A stretch of 64,000 nucleotides of DNA from Lampris incognitus. Its lineage: Eukaryota; Chordata; Actinopteri; Lampriformes; Lampridae. The notes below the pieces were generated by a model. That model was not told the origin of the DNA, searched no databases, and worked only from the letters and a program-made list of their open reading frames with translations. The stretch lies in assembly GCF_029633865.1 (NCBI RefSeq), contig NC_079220.1, positions 56,140,477 to 56,204,476 of the forward strand. Reading direction: 5' to 3'. Of the stretch, positions 28,866 to 41,100 are shown piece by piece. The translations under genes and the position numbers were made by a program. Position 1 is the stretch's first letter, and each line of letters starts with the position of its first letter.

Positions 28866-31544
28866 AGTCCAGCTGTTCGGCAGACTTGGCCCCATGCCCC
28901 TTTAGAAGACTTCTTGGGAGTGATTTCCTGGAGACAGATTGCTTCTTGTTCCCGGATTTAAGAATTTAATACGGGGGACTTTTTTTTTTTGCTGCTTTTT
29001 TAATTATTATGATTTACACACAATGTGTATCTGGAACCGGTCACAAGCACACACAATTCCTCTTGAGACACTACAGCATGGTTGGTTCTGACACCACATG
29101 TACTCGCTCGCTATATAGAGGGGAAGGAAGGCAAGTCTGCAATTTCCAAAGTCTTCAAACCTGGCCGGGGCTGTTGTTGCAGCACAGCTGCTACATATCT
29201 ATTTCAAGTCTGGCACTGACCAAGTGCTGCATTTTTGCTGCATGAGATGCAACAAAACCTTTCTCGGTGACCCCCTTGATAAGAGGGACAATGAGGGCGG
29301 CTTGGACCAGAGAAGCTTGTTGGACGGCACAGCCAGGCATTACACTATGGTAAAGCTGATGTCACAGAGAACATGACTGCATGCCACAGCACACGAGAGC
29401 CAGGCCAAGTGATTACGCACCACTCCGACATGCTTGTCGACGAATAGTGCGGCGAATCTTAGACGAATGGTACATCATGTGTCCAGCGCCAAGCCCGTGA
29501 CTATTATAATCATGACTGTTCAGAAAAAGATGGGATTAGCTGTGTTTTCAAGCTGCCGACGTGCTGGCTATGTGTTACCATACAGCACATATGGGGCGGA
29601 GGGGATCAGTGGATGTTTGTTCCCAGATGTTTGTCCAGATGATCACCGCTAAGCATGGACAACAAATTTATGTGTTTAGAAACATTCATTATAACGTGCT
29701 TGAGGTTGTTGTTTATAGGGGTTTTGTTTGTTCTCCACACTTTGAAATAAGCAAATAGATTCAGAGGAATGGATGTCCAGTACAGCCATGTGTATGCACG
29801 GTTTGGACTTCCACTTTACAGGAACAACTAGCATGTAACCCTGGAGTGTCTCAGCAATCCTGGTGCCCTGATTAGGGCTGCTTTTGCATGCCCAGTGGCT
29901 CCACTTTCCCTCTCAACCATTTGCCATAGCACTGTCTTCAGACTGTTTGACGATCGTCGTATCCACGTTTAAATCAAGACGTTGCAACACATGTCAGTTC
30001 AGTTCCCTGGCTGACCAACGAACAACAGCTGTCACTACCAGTGAATACGGTTGCAATTTGATGTCTGCACATGACAGATACACTTAAACAGGTATTTCCG
30101 AGTTACCGTGCAAGGCAAGCATGCACCAGCAGGGTGTGTCTGCACAGGAGAAATACTCACACCTGGTGGAGAAAACTGTAAGTGCATTACACAGTTTTGA
30201 AAACAACATGCCATTAAGGTCAATGTGTTTTTCAGAAGGACAGAAAAAAATATAGACATTAGGCTTCATCCATCAATCGTTTGCACGTGCACATTTGCTC
30301 TTAGACACCCGTGGGATTTTTTAGCCCTGACATTTGTCGGAGACCAGTGTGGAACCCGGGTAACCCCTGAATGTAGACGCCACTTGGCTAACACTGATGT
30401 CTTTGCAAGCCTGGGTGATGGCTCCTTGCAAGATGTAGACAACAGCTGTTAGGGGGAAGAAATTACAAATAACCAGCATGCTTTGCACTGACTGTCAGAC
30501 AGTCTTGAGCGCTAAAGAAATCCTGTAGGTTTTTAACAACATTGTACACACGAACGATTGATGAATGAGGCCCACTGATCCCAAAGTGTGTCTTTGAAAA
30601 TATTGTCCAAAATAAAAATTGAAACGCGACTAACAAAACGGCGAGCTTACGCAACTCTATTGGACAAAATGCTTTCCTAGTTTCTTCCTAAGAGTGCATC
30701 ATAAAAGCAATTATCTATGGCTTTTTTCCAAAATACCTCACAGTCCTTTCTGGGTGTAGCTGGTCCCAGCATCAATTTGAACTCTGGTGCATTGTTAATC
30801 TCATATTTTAAGTGTTAAATTACAATGGGTGACCATAAAGAGTCATCTGGCAAGTGACGTGTAAGCGGTCAATAGCCGAACCGGTGTCTTGGCGTTTGGT
30901 AAAGCCACAAGCCGAAACTTGCAGAAAACATAATGAAAACTGCACCGGTCGATAAAAGTCAAGTATTCATCCTAACAGAACCACAACACACATCTCTAGA
31001 TCAGCAACGACCACCAAAGTGTAACAACAGTATACCGGTTTGGGGGGAAGGGAGAGGAAACCCAACCCACTTCTGCGGTCAATTTTATTACAAGGCGTTT
31101 CAAAAGTGCACAGCACGAAAGAAATAAAGTCAGAGGAAGAGAGATGAACAGAAAAAGGATTCCCTTTAAACCCAGTGATGACTGTTTTACTCCCCCCCCA
31201 CCCACCCACCCACCCACACACACAATTAAACTAACACTGCACAGCAGCATCAGCATCGGTTCCGTAACCTATGGAGGTCGTAGGAGCCCAGCTGATGCCT
31301 CAGCAAGACTTTGGTTGAGTCCTCATTGTGTTTCAGTAGGGGGAGTACCTGGTGGTCCCTATCTCCTCTCCATGTAACACTGCACAGCACACCGTATTTA
31401 TTATCACTCTTATCGGCAGCAACAGGACCTGTAGATCAAACTGTATAGCAGGCTTTGCAAGTTTACATTGGTCTCATAACCACGACGGGCAGCAGTTATA
31501 AAAAGTATGATTCTCTCACCTCCTCGAGACTGAGGTCGCTGGTT
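28866..31544. other. gsg1l2 3' flank and intergenic region
   Basis: This probably starts with the gsg1l2 3' UTR. Candidate plus-strand AATAAA signals occur near 30614 and 31126, but none is close to the stop codon. A CCCA run lies at about 31196-31216. No gene recognised. Confidence 0.4.
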
Positions 31545-32345
31545 AGTGTTGCAGTGGCGTGTCCCGGGACTGGCACCTGGGGTGGCACGTGCCACCCCTG
31601 AAATCTGATTGGCCACCCCAGGTGCCATCCCTATGATTAGCTATCTGCCCAGTCAGAGACGGGTCTTAGTTTGAACTCTTTGAGGAGTAAATCGAACTTC
31701 CTCTATAGGCGCAATTCGGCCTTAAACCTGAGAGGCCATAATGTGCCGGAGTAGCGTGCGGGCTGCCAGAAACCCAGAGAAGAGCAGTACGTGTTGATTT
31801 GGAGCAGTCAGTGAGATAAAAAGCTTCCCTGTCTTTTTCATGATTTCCATGATAATGTGGTGCAGGTCTGTCATCATCTCAGCTTGCTAGCAAACCTGTC
31901 ACCAACGATGCTAACGCTAGCTAGCTAGTGCTACGTAGCTAAGTTAAGTCTGTCTTGTGTGACGTTAACTTTGGAGGCCTGTGTTTTGCACGTCACCTTC
32001 ATTCATGCATACATAATTCAATGCACTGTGCAAGATATAAAGTGACATGCGTCATGCGACTCTTACGGTATGAGAAGAAATCAGAACATTCAGGATTTCG
32101 GCAAAAGAAAGAAACCCAGAACAGCGGGGCGGGGCAGAGCAGCCAGCAGTGCTGGTCAGGCAGAGGATGAGAGCCGGCTTGACAGTGGCACCGTTAGGGA
32201 TGTGCAGCAGCAGCAGCAGCCTCCAGTTTCAGCCGTACACATGGGTATGTAACATCCTGATAGTTCCAGATTTCTCCTTCGTAAGCACTTCTTTGATTGC
32301 CTTGATAACATCAGTGGCATTGTGGTTAATTGCCAGACATTGAAA
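31545..32345 (+). mobile_element. 5' part of a hAT-type DNA transposon
   Basis: It begins with cagtggcgtgtcccggg and an internal palindrome (ggcacctgggg against ccccaggtgcc, 31573-31623), consistent with a hAT terminus. Downstream at 32070-32252 an open frame reads NQNIQDFGKRKKPRT followed by a Q-rich stretch, resembling the N-terminal (I.DFF.KRKK) start of TTF/ZMYM-type hAT transposases. The catalytic region is not found, so this is a truncated copy. Confidence 0.4.
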
Positions 32346-32587
32346 CTAAAGTTGAAGCTTGTCAGTTATATCTGTAGAAGTGCAGTAGTCATTATCTCAT
32401 TTTAGTCATCTGGGTTGGGTTGGGTAACATACCACTTAGCCCAGTGTAACCGCTGGTGGCTCGCGTGCGTTGTGTTTGAAGAAGTGGCCCAGACCAGGAT
32501 ATCTTTGGAGGCAATCTCCGTTTATTCTGACAAGGTTCAAATAAAAAGAATACAAATCCTCTGGTTAATAGTAACATGTGCTCTTCA

Positions 32588-32732
32588 GCCCACGCAGACA
32601 CGGGGAGAACATGCAAACTCCACACAGAGGACGACCTGGGACCACCCCCAAAGTTGGACTACCCTGCAGCTCAAACCCAGAACCTTCTTGCGGTGAGGCG
32701 ACCGCGCTAACCATTGTGCCACCGTGCTGCCT
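32588..32732 (-). mobile_element. SINE fragment, GGAT-tailed family (head half)
   Basis: The minus-strand head runs from the gene-like ...CGGTGGCACAATGGTTAGCG start to the ggggagaacatg block, where it is truncated. Confidence 0.65.
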
Positions 32733-32934
32733 ACACATTAAGTATAGTATATATACTTTATACTATAAGTATAGTAAGTAAGTATAGTGTACCTTTTACA
32801 GAAGGTCGTGTGCAAATAACGAAGACATGAACCTCCTTAACTTTGGAACAAAAAGGCTTATGTTATTCTCTTCATAAATATGAGGTACCTTTTTACTTCC
32901 ACGGAGTTATCACATACATACTACTCCTGTGCTA

Positions 32935-33190
32935 ACCACGGTGGCCCAGTGGGTAGCACTGTTACCTCACAGCAAGAAGGTCCTGGGTTCCAACTTCAGG
33001 CCCTCCCAGGTCCTGTGTGGCGTTTGCATGTTCTCCCCGTGTCCGTGTGGTTTCCTCCCACGCTCAAAGGTAAATACTCCTGTCTGTGTCCCTGACCGAG
33101 GCATCCCCGGCGGCCGCCCGCTGCTCCTAGCTCCACGGTTAGGGTGTGGAAAGAAGATGAATTTCCCCACGGAGATGAATAAAGTATACC
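32935..33190 (+). mobile_element. SINE-like element with same head but different body
   Basis: The plus-strand head (gtggcccagtgggtagcac, then ctgggttccaac) is followed by the ttctccccgtgtc block and ends with ccacggagatgaataaag. The tail differs from the GGAT-tailed copies and resembles the element at 7805-8118. Confidence 0.6.
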
Positions 33191-33581
33191 TTCTTCTCCT
33201 TCTGAATGATCGAGGAGACACACAATTATGAACTCAATTATCATATATAAATTAACAAAAGTGTCTGATTCAGAAAACAAGCAGCTGTGACATGCCCAGA
33301 ATCTAGCACAGTCTAGGACAATGTCAATTTTAACTCTTTACTTTCCAGTAGGAGCCATGAAAATATATATATAGACCTGATGGAAATCATTTTGTAGTAT
33401 GGCCACTGCATGAAAAGGAGAACCCCTTAACAGTCACATTTCATGTATACTTTACCCACATCCTCCACTTTGACTACAAAGGGGAGGACAATGCTTTCAT
33501 TAGGCCTCAAGTGGCAGCTGGTTTTAAGTGAGGTAGGTAGCGTGTTGGTCCTTTCGGTTGCTTTGGTTTTCGCTGTGATGG

Positions 33582-36078
33582 TCAGTTAATAATACGGTCT
33601 TCATATCCGTGCAGTGGGTTGTCTTCAATGTATTTCTTGATGTACCAGCATGAAATATGTGCCTTGAGGTTTTCTTCCACCACAAACGTCATCGCAGCCT
33701 GTAAAGAAAAACACATGTAGTAATCATGTTTTTATAGGTCATACATAAGACTCACGTTGGGTACAATCAAATGGCTGCTCGTTGGTGAAAATGTGTATCC
33801 CCTGTAGCAGTGTTTCCCAACCCAGTCCTCAAGGACCCCCTATCCTGCACATTCTCTCTGCCCCCCTGAACAGGTACCTGTCTGTAGTTATGCAACCAAT
33901 CAGCAATGAATTATGTGAGATGCTGCACACCTTGCACAATTAGGTGCTGTGAGATGATTGGTTGAGTAAGTACAAGCAGGGCTACCTATGCAGGGTTACA
34001 ATGAAAATCTGCAGGATAGGGGGTCCTCGAGGACTGGGTTGGGAAACGCCGCCCTGTGGAATAAGTGTCCCAGAGACACGGGTTTGGGTTTTTGCTCAGA
34101 AAAAGACGTTCTCGATTCACTACAATGAGTAACATGGGTTTCGATAGGCCTGCCGTAACAGTGTGATTTGCTGTTTTGAACCGACATCATGGTTAGACCA
34201 CAGTGCCTTCATGCAGAAGAATCAAAGCATTTCTTCTGCTTCAAATATTTACAAGTACCATTTAACAATCTTTAGGCACTAGTCACTAACAAGACTAGTT
34301 CAACACCCTAGACCGTGTATGGTCATTGTTCGAAGTTGTTCCAACATTCTTCATATATCTTATAATTCCATTAAAATTGTGTGTTATCCCCTTTCAGTGT
34401 TGCATTGTGTAAACACAACATCATGTCACGTTGTCCGTCTCGGGAGAGAGATCCTCCTCTGTTACTAGTCGCTTTTGAATAAGGCCAAGCAGTTTTCCAA
34501 AAGTGACTAGCTGCTGTTCAATTTGACGCCATCAAGTTTTTTATTTTGCCAAGTCAAATCTGTAATGTTGATATCGGCATCTAGTTGGAACTGGTCACAT
34601 TAGTTTACGCGTTTAAAAATAATGCCAAGTAAAAACATCTGCGTTGATACCTTTATCTGGGATAGAAACTAGAGCTCATTAACAAGCTCCTCTTTACTAC
34701 TGAGTAGTCACTAGTAACAACGTAATTGTGACAAGTGAAACTCAGAATAGCAGCTTGTGATTGATGAATAGTTACTAGTAACTAATGTATATAATGACAA
34801 GTAGAACTGGATTAACAACCATCCATCCATCCATCCATCCATCATCCGAACCGCTTATCCTTACTCAGGGTCGCACGGATGCTGCAGCCTATCCCAGCAG
34901 TCATTGGGGGGGCAGGCGGGGAGACACCGTGGACAGGCTGCCAAGTCCCCATCACACACACATACACACACACACACACCTAGAGACAGTTTAGTACAGC
35001 CGGTCCACCTGACCTACAGGTCTTTGGACTGTGGGAGGAAACCCATGCAGACATGGGGAGAACATGCAAACTCCACATGGAGGATGACCCGGGGTGACCC
35101 CCCCCCCTGGGGTTGCACTACCCCGGGGCTCAAACCCAGAACCTTCTTCCTGTGAGGTAACCACTGCGCCACCACGCTGCCAGATTAACAACTAGTGCTT
35201 TTTAACAGTGACTAGCAGTTAATGAAGAGCTGACATCTCATATGTGACGCCTCGTAAGGTTCAGCTGATGAGCACTTTGGTATTTCCCTGTTAGGAATGT
35301 AATGGTGACCAGTGCCTTTGAATGAGGTACTGGTGACTAAAATAAAAGAAGTGGTGTTTATTGAGTGGTGACTAGTCAAAGACAAGTGACTTGTCATAAT
35401 CAAACTAGTAGCTTGTGCTTTAGTCTAACAGAAGCAGTGACTTCACAACAGCGTCTGGTGACAGTCTGAAAAAGCCACTAGACTTAAAAACACACACAAA
35501 CACACACACACACGAGTGTTTACTTTTTTCCACCAATAAAAGTGCCTGCCACGGCTCGTAAAACGAGTCGGAAGCGCTACAACCCAGGGATACACAATCT
35601 ACAGGGGATACACAATGTGGCCCGACACGCTTTGCGTTTGCGACCGTCACAACTGCTCGACGTTTGAACACACTTTCCCTACCTTTGCCAGAAGGGCCGC
35701 AACACCTTTTCCCCTAAATGACTCCGGCACGTAGGTGGCCAGGAGGTCCACCTCCTTCTCGCCTGTGAACGCGTAGCGCAGGCGCGCTACACGTTCGCTG
35801 TTGCCTGGAAAGAGGAAAGCAGAGAGTTGACGGCTCTTCGTGGGGAGGCCGCGAACACGCACCGGTCTCGAGTTGCAGCGCGCCCCCGGTGGTCAGACGG
35901 CCCCTGCGGGTTACTCACCCTCCTCGCTCCGCAGGCGGACGGTGAAGTCGTGCGTCTGCCTGTCGTGCTCCACCGTAAACGCGCGATTGCCATTTGACGC
36001 ACGAAAAACTGGACGATAAGCCCTGAGCCGGCGTGTGCTGGCCAGCGTGTTGACGCTGGAAAATAGTTTAAAAGCCAT
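33582..36078 (-). CDS. natd1: NATD1-like GNAT-fold N-acetyltransferase, complete, 3 exons
   Basis: Minus-strand exons: 35919-36078, 35683-35804, 33582-33698 (132 codons plus stop; phases agree). It is a small YjdJ/GTLF3B-type GNAT protein. Exon 1 encodes MAFKLFSSVNTLASTRRLRAY, then VEHDRQTHDFTVRLRSE. Exon 2 encodes the core VDLLATYVPESFRGKGVAALLA with the R-G-K-G acetyl-CoA pyrophosphate loop. Exon 3 gives FVVEENLKAHISCWYIKKYI and ends NPLHGYEDRIIN. Human NATD1 has the same EVPDAYRGRGIA and CWYIQKYVKENPL features. The first 22 residues are basic and lack acids, suggesting a mitochondrial targeting peptide (inferred). Substrate is unknown for the family. An upstream in-frame ATG at 36285 would add translation of a 36-bp tandem repeat, so the later ATG was chosen. 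Confidence 0.85.
33808..34051. mobile_element. hAT-type MITE, copy 1 (natd1 intron 2)
   Basis: Long terminal inverted repeats: cagtgtttcccaaccc at the left, gggttgggaaac at the right. Flanks are ccctgtag (33800-33807) and ccctgtgg, an 8-bp target duplication with one difference. The right terminus has mutated (gccg for actg). Confidence 0.8.
34052..34816 (-). other. natd1 intron 2 sequence with recurring ACTAGT motifs
   Basis: AT-rich. Short motifs of the form GTTACTAGT, TGACTAG and CTAGTAAC recur irregularly from about 34440 to 35430 (excluding the SINE), suggesting a decayed tandem repeat. No gene. Confidence 0.45.
34817..35183 (-). mobile_element. tRNA-like SINE, GGAT-tailed family, copy in natd1 intron 2
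   Basis: Nearly complete minus-strand copy with CCAT tail (34820-34843), short CA run, ggagaacatg block, and head ending near 35183. Confidence 0.75.
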
Positions 36079-36120
36079 TTCCAGAATCCCCCCCCCGGTG
36101 CGCTGCCTGCGGTGCGCACA
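35840..36120. promoter_or_regulatory. CpG-rich promoter region of natd1
   Basis: CG dinucleotides are dense around exon 1 compared with the AT-rich intron and intergenic DNA, as is typical of a CpG-island promoter. The exact start site cannot be placed. Confidence 0.45.
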
Positions 36121-36146
36121 CTGCAAGCACGTCTTTGCATTATATT

Positions 36147-36254
36147 GGACGGTGTGAGGAGTGACCAGCAGGTGTCGCCAGTGGACGGTGTGAGGAGTGA
36201 CCTGCAGGAGTCGCCAGTGGACGGTGTGAGGAGTGACCTGCAGGTGTCGCCAGT
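36147..36254. repeat. 36-bp unit, three tandem copies, upstream of natd1
   Basis: Each unit starts GGACGGTGTGAGGAGTGACC and ends TCGCCAGT. Copies differ by one or two bases. The array lies about 70-180 bp upstream of the natd1 start codon, inside the likely promoter or 5' UTR. Confidence 0.93.
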
Positions 36255-36374
36255 GGACCGCACTGTTGTGTAACTGTGTTTTCATTTCTGCAAAAGAGCT
36301 GCAGGGTGGAGCGGCTCATTTTGATCGAAAAACGTAACCATTCACTCGTCCATTCAGTCCGAGTCCCTTTAGAC

Positions 36375-36612
36375 CAGTGTTTCTCAAACCAGTCCTCAAG
36401 GAACCCCCCTACCCTGCAGATTAACCCTGCATAGGTAGCCCTGCTTGTACTTACTCGACCAATCATCTCGCAGCACTTAATTATGCAAGGTGTGCAACGT
36501 CTGACAAAATTCATTGCTGATTGGTTGAATAAGTACAAACAGGTACCTATTCAGGGCTGCAAAGAAGATATGCAGGATAGGGGGTCCTTGAGGACTGGGT
36601 TGAGAAACACTG
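36375..36612. mobile_element. hAT-type MITE, copy 2
   Basis: Terminal inverted repeats cagtgtttctcaaacc and ggttgagaaacactg, flanked by a perfect 8-bp target duplication ctttagac (36367-36374 and 36613-36620). Internal sequence is shared with the copies at 33808 and 60523. Confidence 0.9.
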
Positions 36613-36620
36613 CTTTAGAC

Positions 36621-37378
36621 GTTACTGAGCGAGTAATAAAAGGGGAAATGGCATATGGTTGCTGTACAATCTGCATAGTGTGTCACCTTACTATATTGCA
36701 CAGACATCCCCCGCTGTAGCACACTGGATGTACTTTGTTGGAATCCTCCGGACAAAGTCTGCTCTGCCTGCTTTTTTGCACATATTTTTGTTTTTGTACA
36801 TATCCTGTTCTTGCACTTTGGCTTCTCTAAGTACTCTTATAAGTACTCGTGTTTCCCACTTGTGTGTTGAGCCAGCAAAACAAGCATTTCATCATGAGAA
36901 TCAGTATGAACTGGCTTTCATATATCACAGTAAACTTGAAAACCTGAGTGTAAAGCTATAAGGGCAACATAGGTCGCTTCAGTTTACATAACGCACCTTT
37001 ACTAGGTGTGAAAAGTTTTGCCTTAACTGCTATGAAAAAAATGGTTTACTTTATATTTCTAAATTATACTTATGTATAAAGCCCAGTGAGTTGCTCAACA
37101 TCAAATCAAGAGCAGCTGTTTTCTCATTGTCCATTGGTCCGGCTAGATTGATGCAGCACTAGACAGGACGGATGGACGGAAGGATGGACAGACAGACAGA
37201 AATTAGACCTACAGCAACTCCGAGACACGGTCTGAGGATTCATTTATTGAATATATTTCAAAAATGTAATCAAAGCAGAGCAACAGAGCTATCCACATGA
37301 CAAATGTTTAATTTCTCTATTCAGTGCATGGACAAATCCATGGATCAATCACAATAAATCAAATGGATAAATCACGAA
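36621..37378. other. intergenic, no gene seen
   Basis: AT-rich region between natd1 and a LINE tail. It includes a short GGAC/AGAC microsatellite (37160-37200). Nothing else recognised. Confidence 0.5.
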
Positions 37379-37990
37379 GGCGTACGAGTTTAAATACTTG
37401 GGGTCAACTGTCCAAAGTAACGGGGAGTGCAGGAGAGAGGTGAAGAAGAGAGTGCTGGCAGGGTGGAGTGGGTGGAGAAGATTGTCAGGAGTGATGTGTG
37501 ACAGAAGGGTACCAGCAAGAGTTAAAGGGAAGGTTTACAAGATGGCAGTGAGACCAGCTGTGTTATATGGTTTGGAGACAGTGGCACTGATGAAAAGACA
37601 GGAGTTGGAGCTGGAGGTGGCAGAGATGAAGATGATAAGGTTTTCACTGGGAGTGATGAAGAAGGACAGGATTAGGAACGAGTATATTAGAGGGACAGCT
37701 CAGGTTGGACGGTTTGGAGACAAAGCAAGAGAGACAAGATTGAGATGGTTTGGACATGTGTGGAGGAGAGATGCTGGGTATATTGGGAGAAGGATGCTGA
37801 ATATGGAGCTGCCAGGGAAGAGGAGAAGAGGAAGGCCAAAGAGGAGGTTTATGGATGTGGTGAGGGAGGCTGGTGTGACAGAGGAAGATGCAGAGGACAG
37901 GAAGAGATGGAATCGGATGAGCCGATGTGGCGCCCCCTAACGGCAGCAGCTGAAAATAGTGGTAATAGTAGTAGTCGTAGTAGTGCATAG
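37379..37990 (+). mobile_element. RTE-like LINE, 5'-truncated 3' end, copy 1
   Basis: Open for 180 codons: KYLGSTVQSNGECRREVKK, VKGKVYKMAVRPAVLYGLET, then RLRWFGHVWRRDAGYIGRRM and KRRRGRPKRRFMDVV, the C-terminal end of RTE-type LINE polymerases in fish. It stops at CGAP followed by a short tag-type tail at 37965-37988, a usual LINE 3' end. It lies directly downstream of dhrs7c on the opposite strand. Confidence 0.8.
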
Positions 37991-38009
37991 ATTAATCACA
38001 GTTACAGTT

Positions 38010-38015
38010 TTTATT
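38010..38015 (-). terminator. candidate poly(A) signal of dhrs7c
   Basis: AATAAA on the minus strand, about 170 bp downstream of the dhrs7c stop codon at 38182-38184. It is the nearest canonical signal found. Confidence 0.5.
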
Positions 38016-38181
38016 CTGTAACAACATCTAATGATCCTTCTGTTCTAATTTCCAACATTTTCTTTTACTTCCAATAACACCTTTGGAGCTGGCAAATCTC
38101 ATTCCAGGAGCACTGTGCCCAGAATATGTGCCAGGCCATAATAGATACACGACAATAGATACACGACAATAGATACAGCAG

Positions 38182-41100
38182 CTACACTCCTTCGACAGCA
38201 GCAGCACCCTTTACTCCTGCGGCCATCACCGCAAAGAAAACATTAGGGAAGAAGGACCTGGCGTAGATGGCCACCTTGGGGAGGGACGGCGCGATCACAA
38301 CCTCTTTCGTCTTGTTGCTTAACGTCTTCACAATTTCAGCGGCGGCCTCGTCAGGGGTCACACCCAGCGGTTTCCTACTGTAGAAAACTGTCACATCCAG
38401 AAGGAAGAGAGGTGAAACGGCTTACCCTGAACGAAAGGCGGCGGAAGACACAAAGAAGCCTCTTCATATGTTGGATTTGTTGGTTTTTTTACTCACACGA
38501 CCAGAGGGACTTGGAGGGGGCAGCCTTTTCAGGCGCTGAGCCGCTGATGTAGGTGTGGCTCACGGTGCTGACAGAGATGCCGTATTCCTGCACCTCGGCC
38601 CTCAAGCAGTCGAAGAAGGCCTGCACTGCGTGCTTGGAGGCGGCGTCTGCAACGCGAAAACACACAACACCTGAATACCACCTCCCCGGCCAGCTCGTGC
38701 GGGTGTGCCCCAAGATCCCCAAAGTTCTGGGCGTGGTGGAAGAACTAAACTCACATGTGGTACGGAAGGGCACGGCTAGCTTTCCTTGGATGCTGTTGAC
38801 CAGCAGCAGGTGACCTGTCCTCCTGGACATCATGGAGGGCAGCACGCCTTAAACAGAAACACGGGGCATAGTGCAGTGTAGACAACAATGACTAATAAAG
38901 GACACGTGGTAGAAGCATACAGCGCTCACAGGGACAATCCTACAGCTGTCAACCTGCAGCATTACAGCACTCTCCTGAGAAGTCCCCCCCCCCCCATTAC
39001 CAATCGTAGTGGTTACTGCTGTCCTCACTAATGCCGTTTTAGACATCGTGTTGCGCACCGGCTTTAGCTCTAGTTAGGTAAGTGTAGCTCAGATGAGTCG
39101 TGGGAGTATATCCGGCAAGGGTTGTGTGATTATACATCCATCCATCCATCCATTATCCAAACCACTTGTCCTGCTCTCAGGGTCGCGGGGATGCTGGAGC
39201 CTACCCTCAACCATTATATGTCTAGCCTTGATGCACGCTCAATAATCCAGGTAGGAAAATCACACCACGTCGTGCCTGCATGACCTGATTCAGCTTGCTG
39301 TGATTAAACTTCTGGATGAGCCGGTTAGGGAGTGGGGGTTTTTCCAGTGGCCCGGTAGATTTATGACTGCAGAGTCTGATACACTGGCACCATAACGGGG
39401 GGGGGGGGGGGGGTTGCAAGGGGCCATCAAAACTATCAAAGCATAAGGTTAATAACTTTTTATTGTCAGTGTGATATCTTGCCCAACATCTTGCCCCTGG
39501 CCTGACATTGTCTGCATCGGGGATTTCCAGACTTCAGACAAGGCGGTCACGGGGTGTCCGCCATAAACACATTTTGTTTGGAGACAGAAGTGCAGAAATA
39601 ATGGATTTCCATATTTTTTGAGTCAATGCAAACAATGCAATGATTTAAGTGTCTTCCAAAATGTCACTGAACGAAATAATGTGTGTGAGGGCCCGGCGGC
39701 CTGTCCGGGGTGTCTCCCCGCCTGCCGCCCAGTGGCTGCTGGGATGGGCTCCGGCATCCCCGCCACCCTGAGAGCAGGAGAAGCGGTTTGGACGATGGAT
39801 GGATATGTGTAATGTTGACGTGCCTCGTCTGTGGGCCAGGACTAAAACCTGAAAACGGAAATACTGCGCTGATGAACGATGTAGAGAGGATCGCTAATTA
39901 TCACTTTTTGACAGGTCGTGAGAATTTATCGCTTATGTTACTGCACAAAATATTGGGTGGGTCCTTGGCCAAAAGCACATCCGTACGTGGGTCATGGCAT
40001 GAAAACGTTTGGGACGACCCCCCCCTCCCCCCCCCCCGCTCTACATCATTGGGTTAGGGTTAGCGCATCCTCCTCTAAACACCTGAATCCGGCCTCTGTT
40101 TGAAGGCCTGCCTTGGATTACAACCCGGCGGAGAGGACGCTGAGCTACGTTATATCACGCCATCGTCATATCCCGCGTTGTGTTTGCTGTGTAGCGTTGC
40201 ATCGCCCACCTTTCACAAGTGTGACAGGTCCGAAGTAGTTGTTGTCCATCACCAACTTGTCCATCTCCAGAGACAGGCTCTGCGCAGGGGCCTTGACCTT
40301 CAGACTGCTGTTGAGGATGAGAACGTCCAGGCAGCCGTAGCAATCCAGGATCTCTGCAGTCACCTCGGGCATGCTGTCCATGTCACCGAAGTCCAGCAGC
40401 ACCAGCTTAGGGGGGAAGGTCTGGGGAGGGAAAAGGAGGTGAAGGCAGGGGAGAGTGAGGTAGCTCGTGGTTCTTGTGTCACTGGTCCCGATTTGAGGAT
40501 AGCGTACTTACTAACGTCGGGTCCGAAGCACTCGCCAAATCGTCAGCGAGCCCCTCAAGTTTCTCCCAGTTTTTCCCACACAGGATCAGCCTCGCTCCTC
40601 CCTTGTGAAACACACTCGCACACTCTTCGTCGACGAATTGCAAGCGAGGTAAGCAAAACGTCAGGGACAGTCACGTGAAAATGACATCATATTCATCCGT
40701 CCGTCATCCGAACCCCTTATCCTGCTGTCAGGGAGGCGGGGATGCTGGAGCCTGTCCCAGCAGTCACTGGGCGGCAGGCGGGGAGACCCCCTGGACAGGC
40801 CGCCAGGCCATCACAGGGCGACACACACACACACATTCCCACCTAGGGACGATTCAGTACGGCCGAGTCAGCTGACCTACATGTCTTTGGACTGTGGGAG
40901 GGGAACCCACGCTGACACGGGGAGAACATGCAAACTCCACACAGAGGACGACCCGGGACGACCCCTCAGGTTGGACCACCCCGGGGCTCGAACCCAGGAC
41001 CTTCTTGCTGTGGGGCAACTGTGCCACTGTGCCGCCAAAACGACATAATACTGACATGGCTAGCTGGCTGTTATACTCGTGCTGCAAGGCCTCAACGCCT

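Noticed and set aside
35911-36285. Longer natd1 protein starting at the ATG at 36285
   Set aside because: The extra residues translate a 36-bp tandem repeat (HWRHLQVTPHTV) and have no counterpart in the family.
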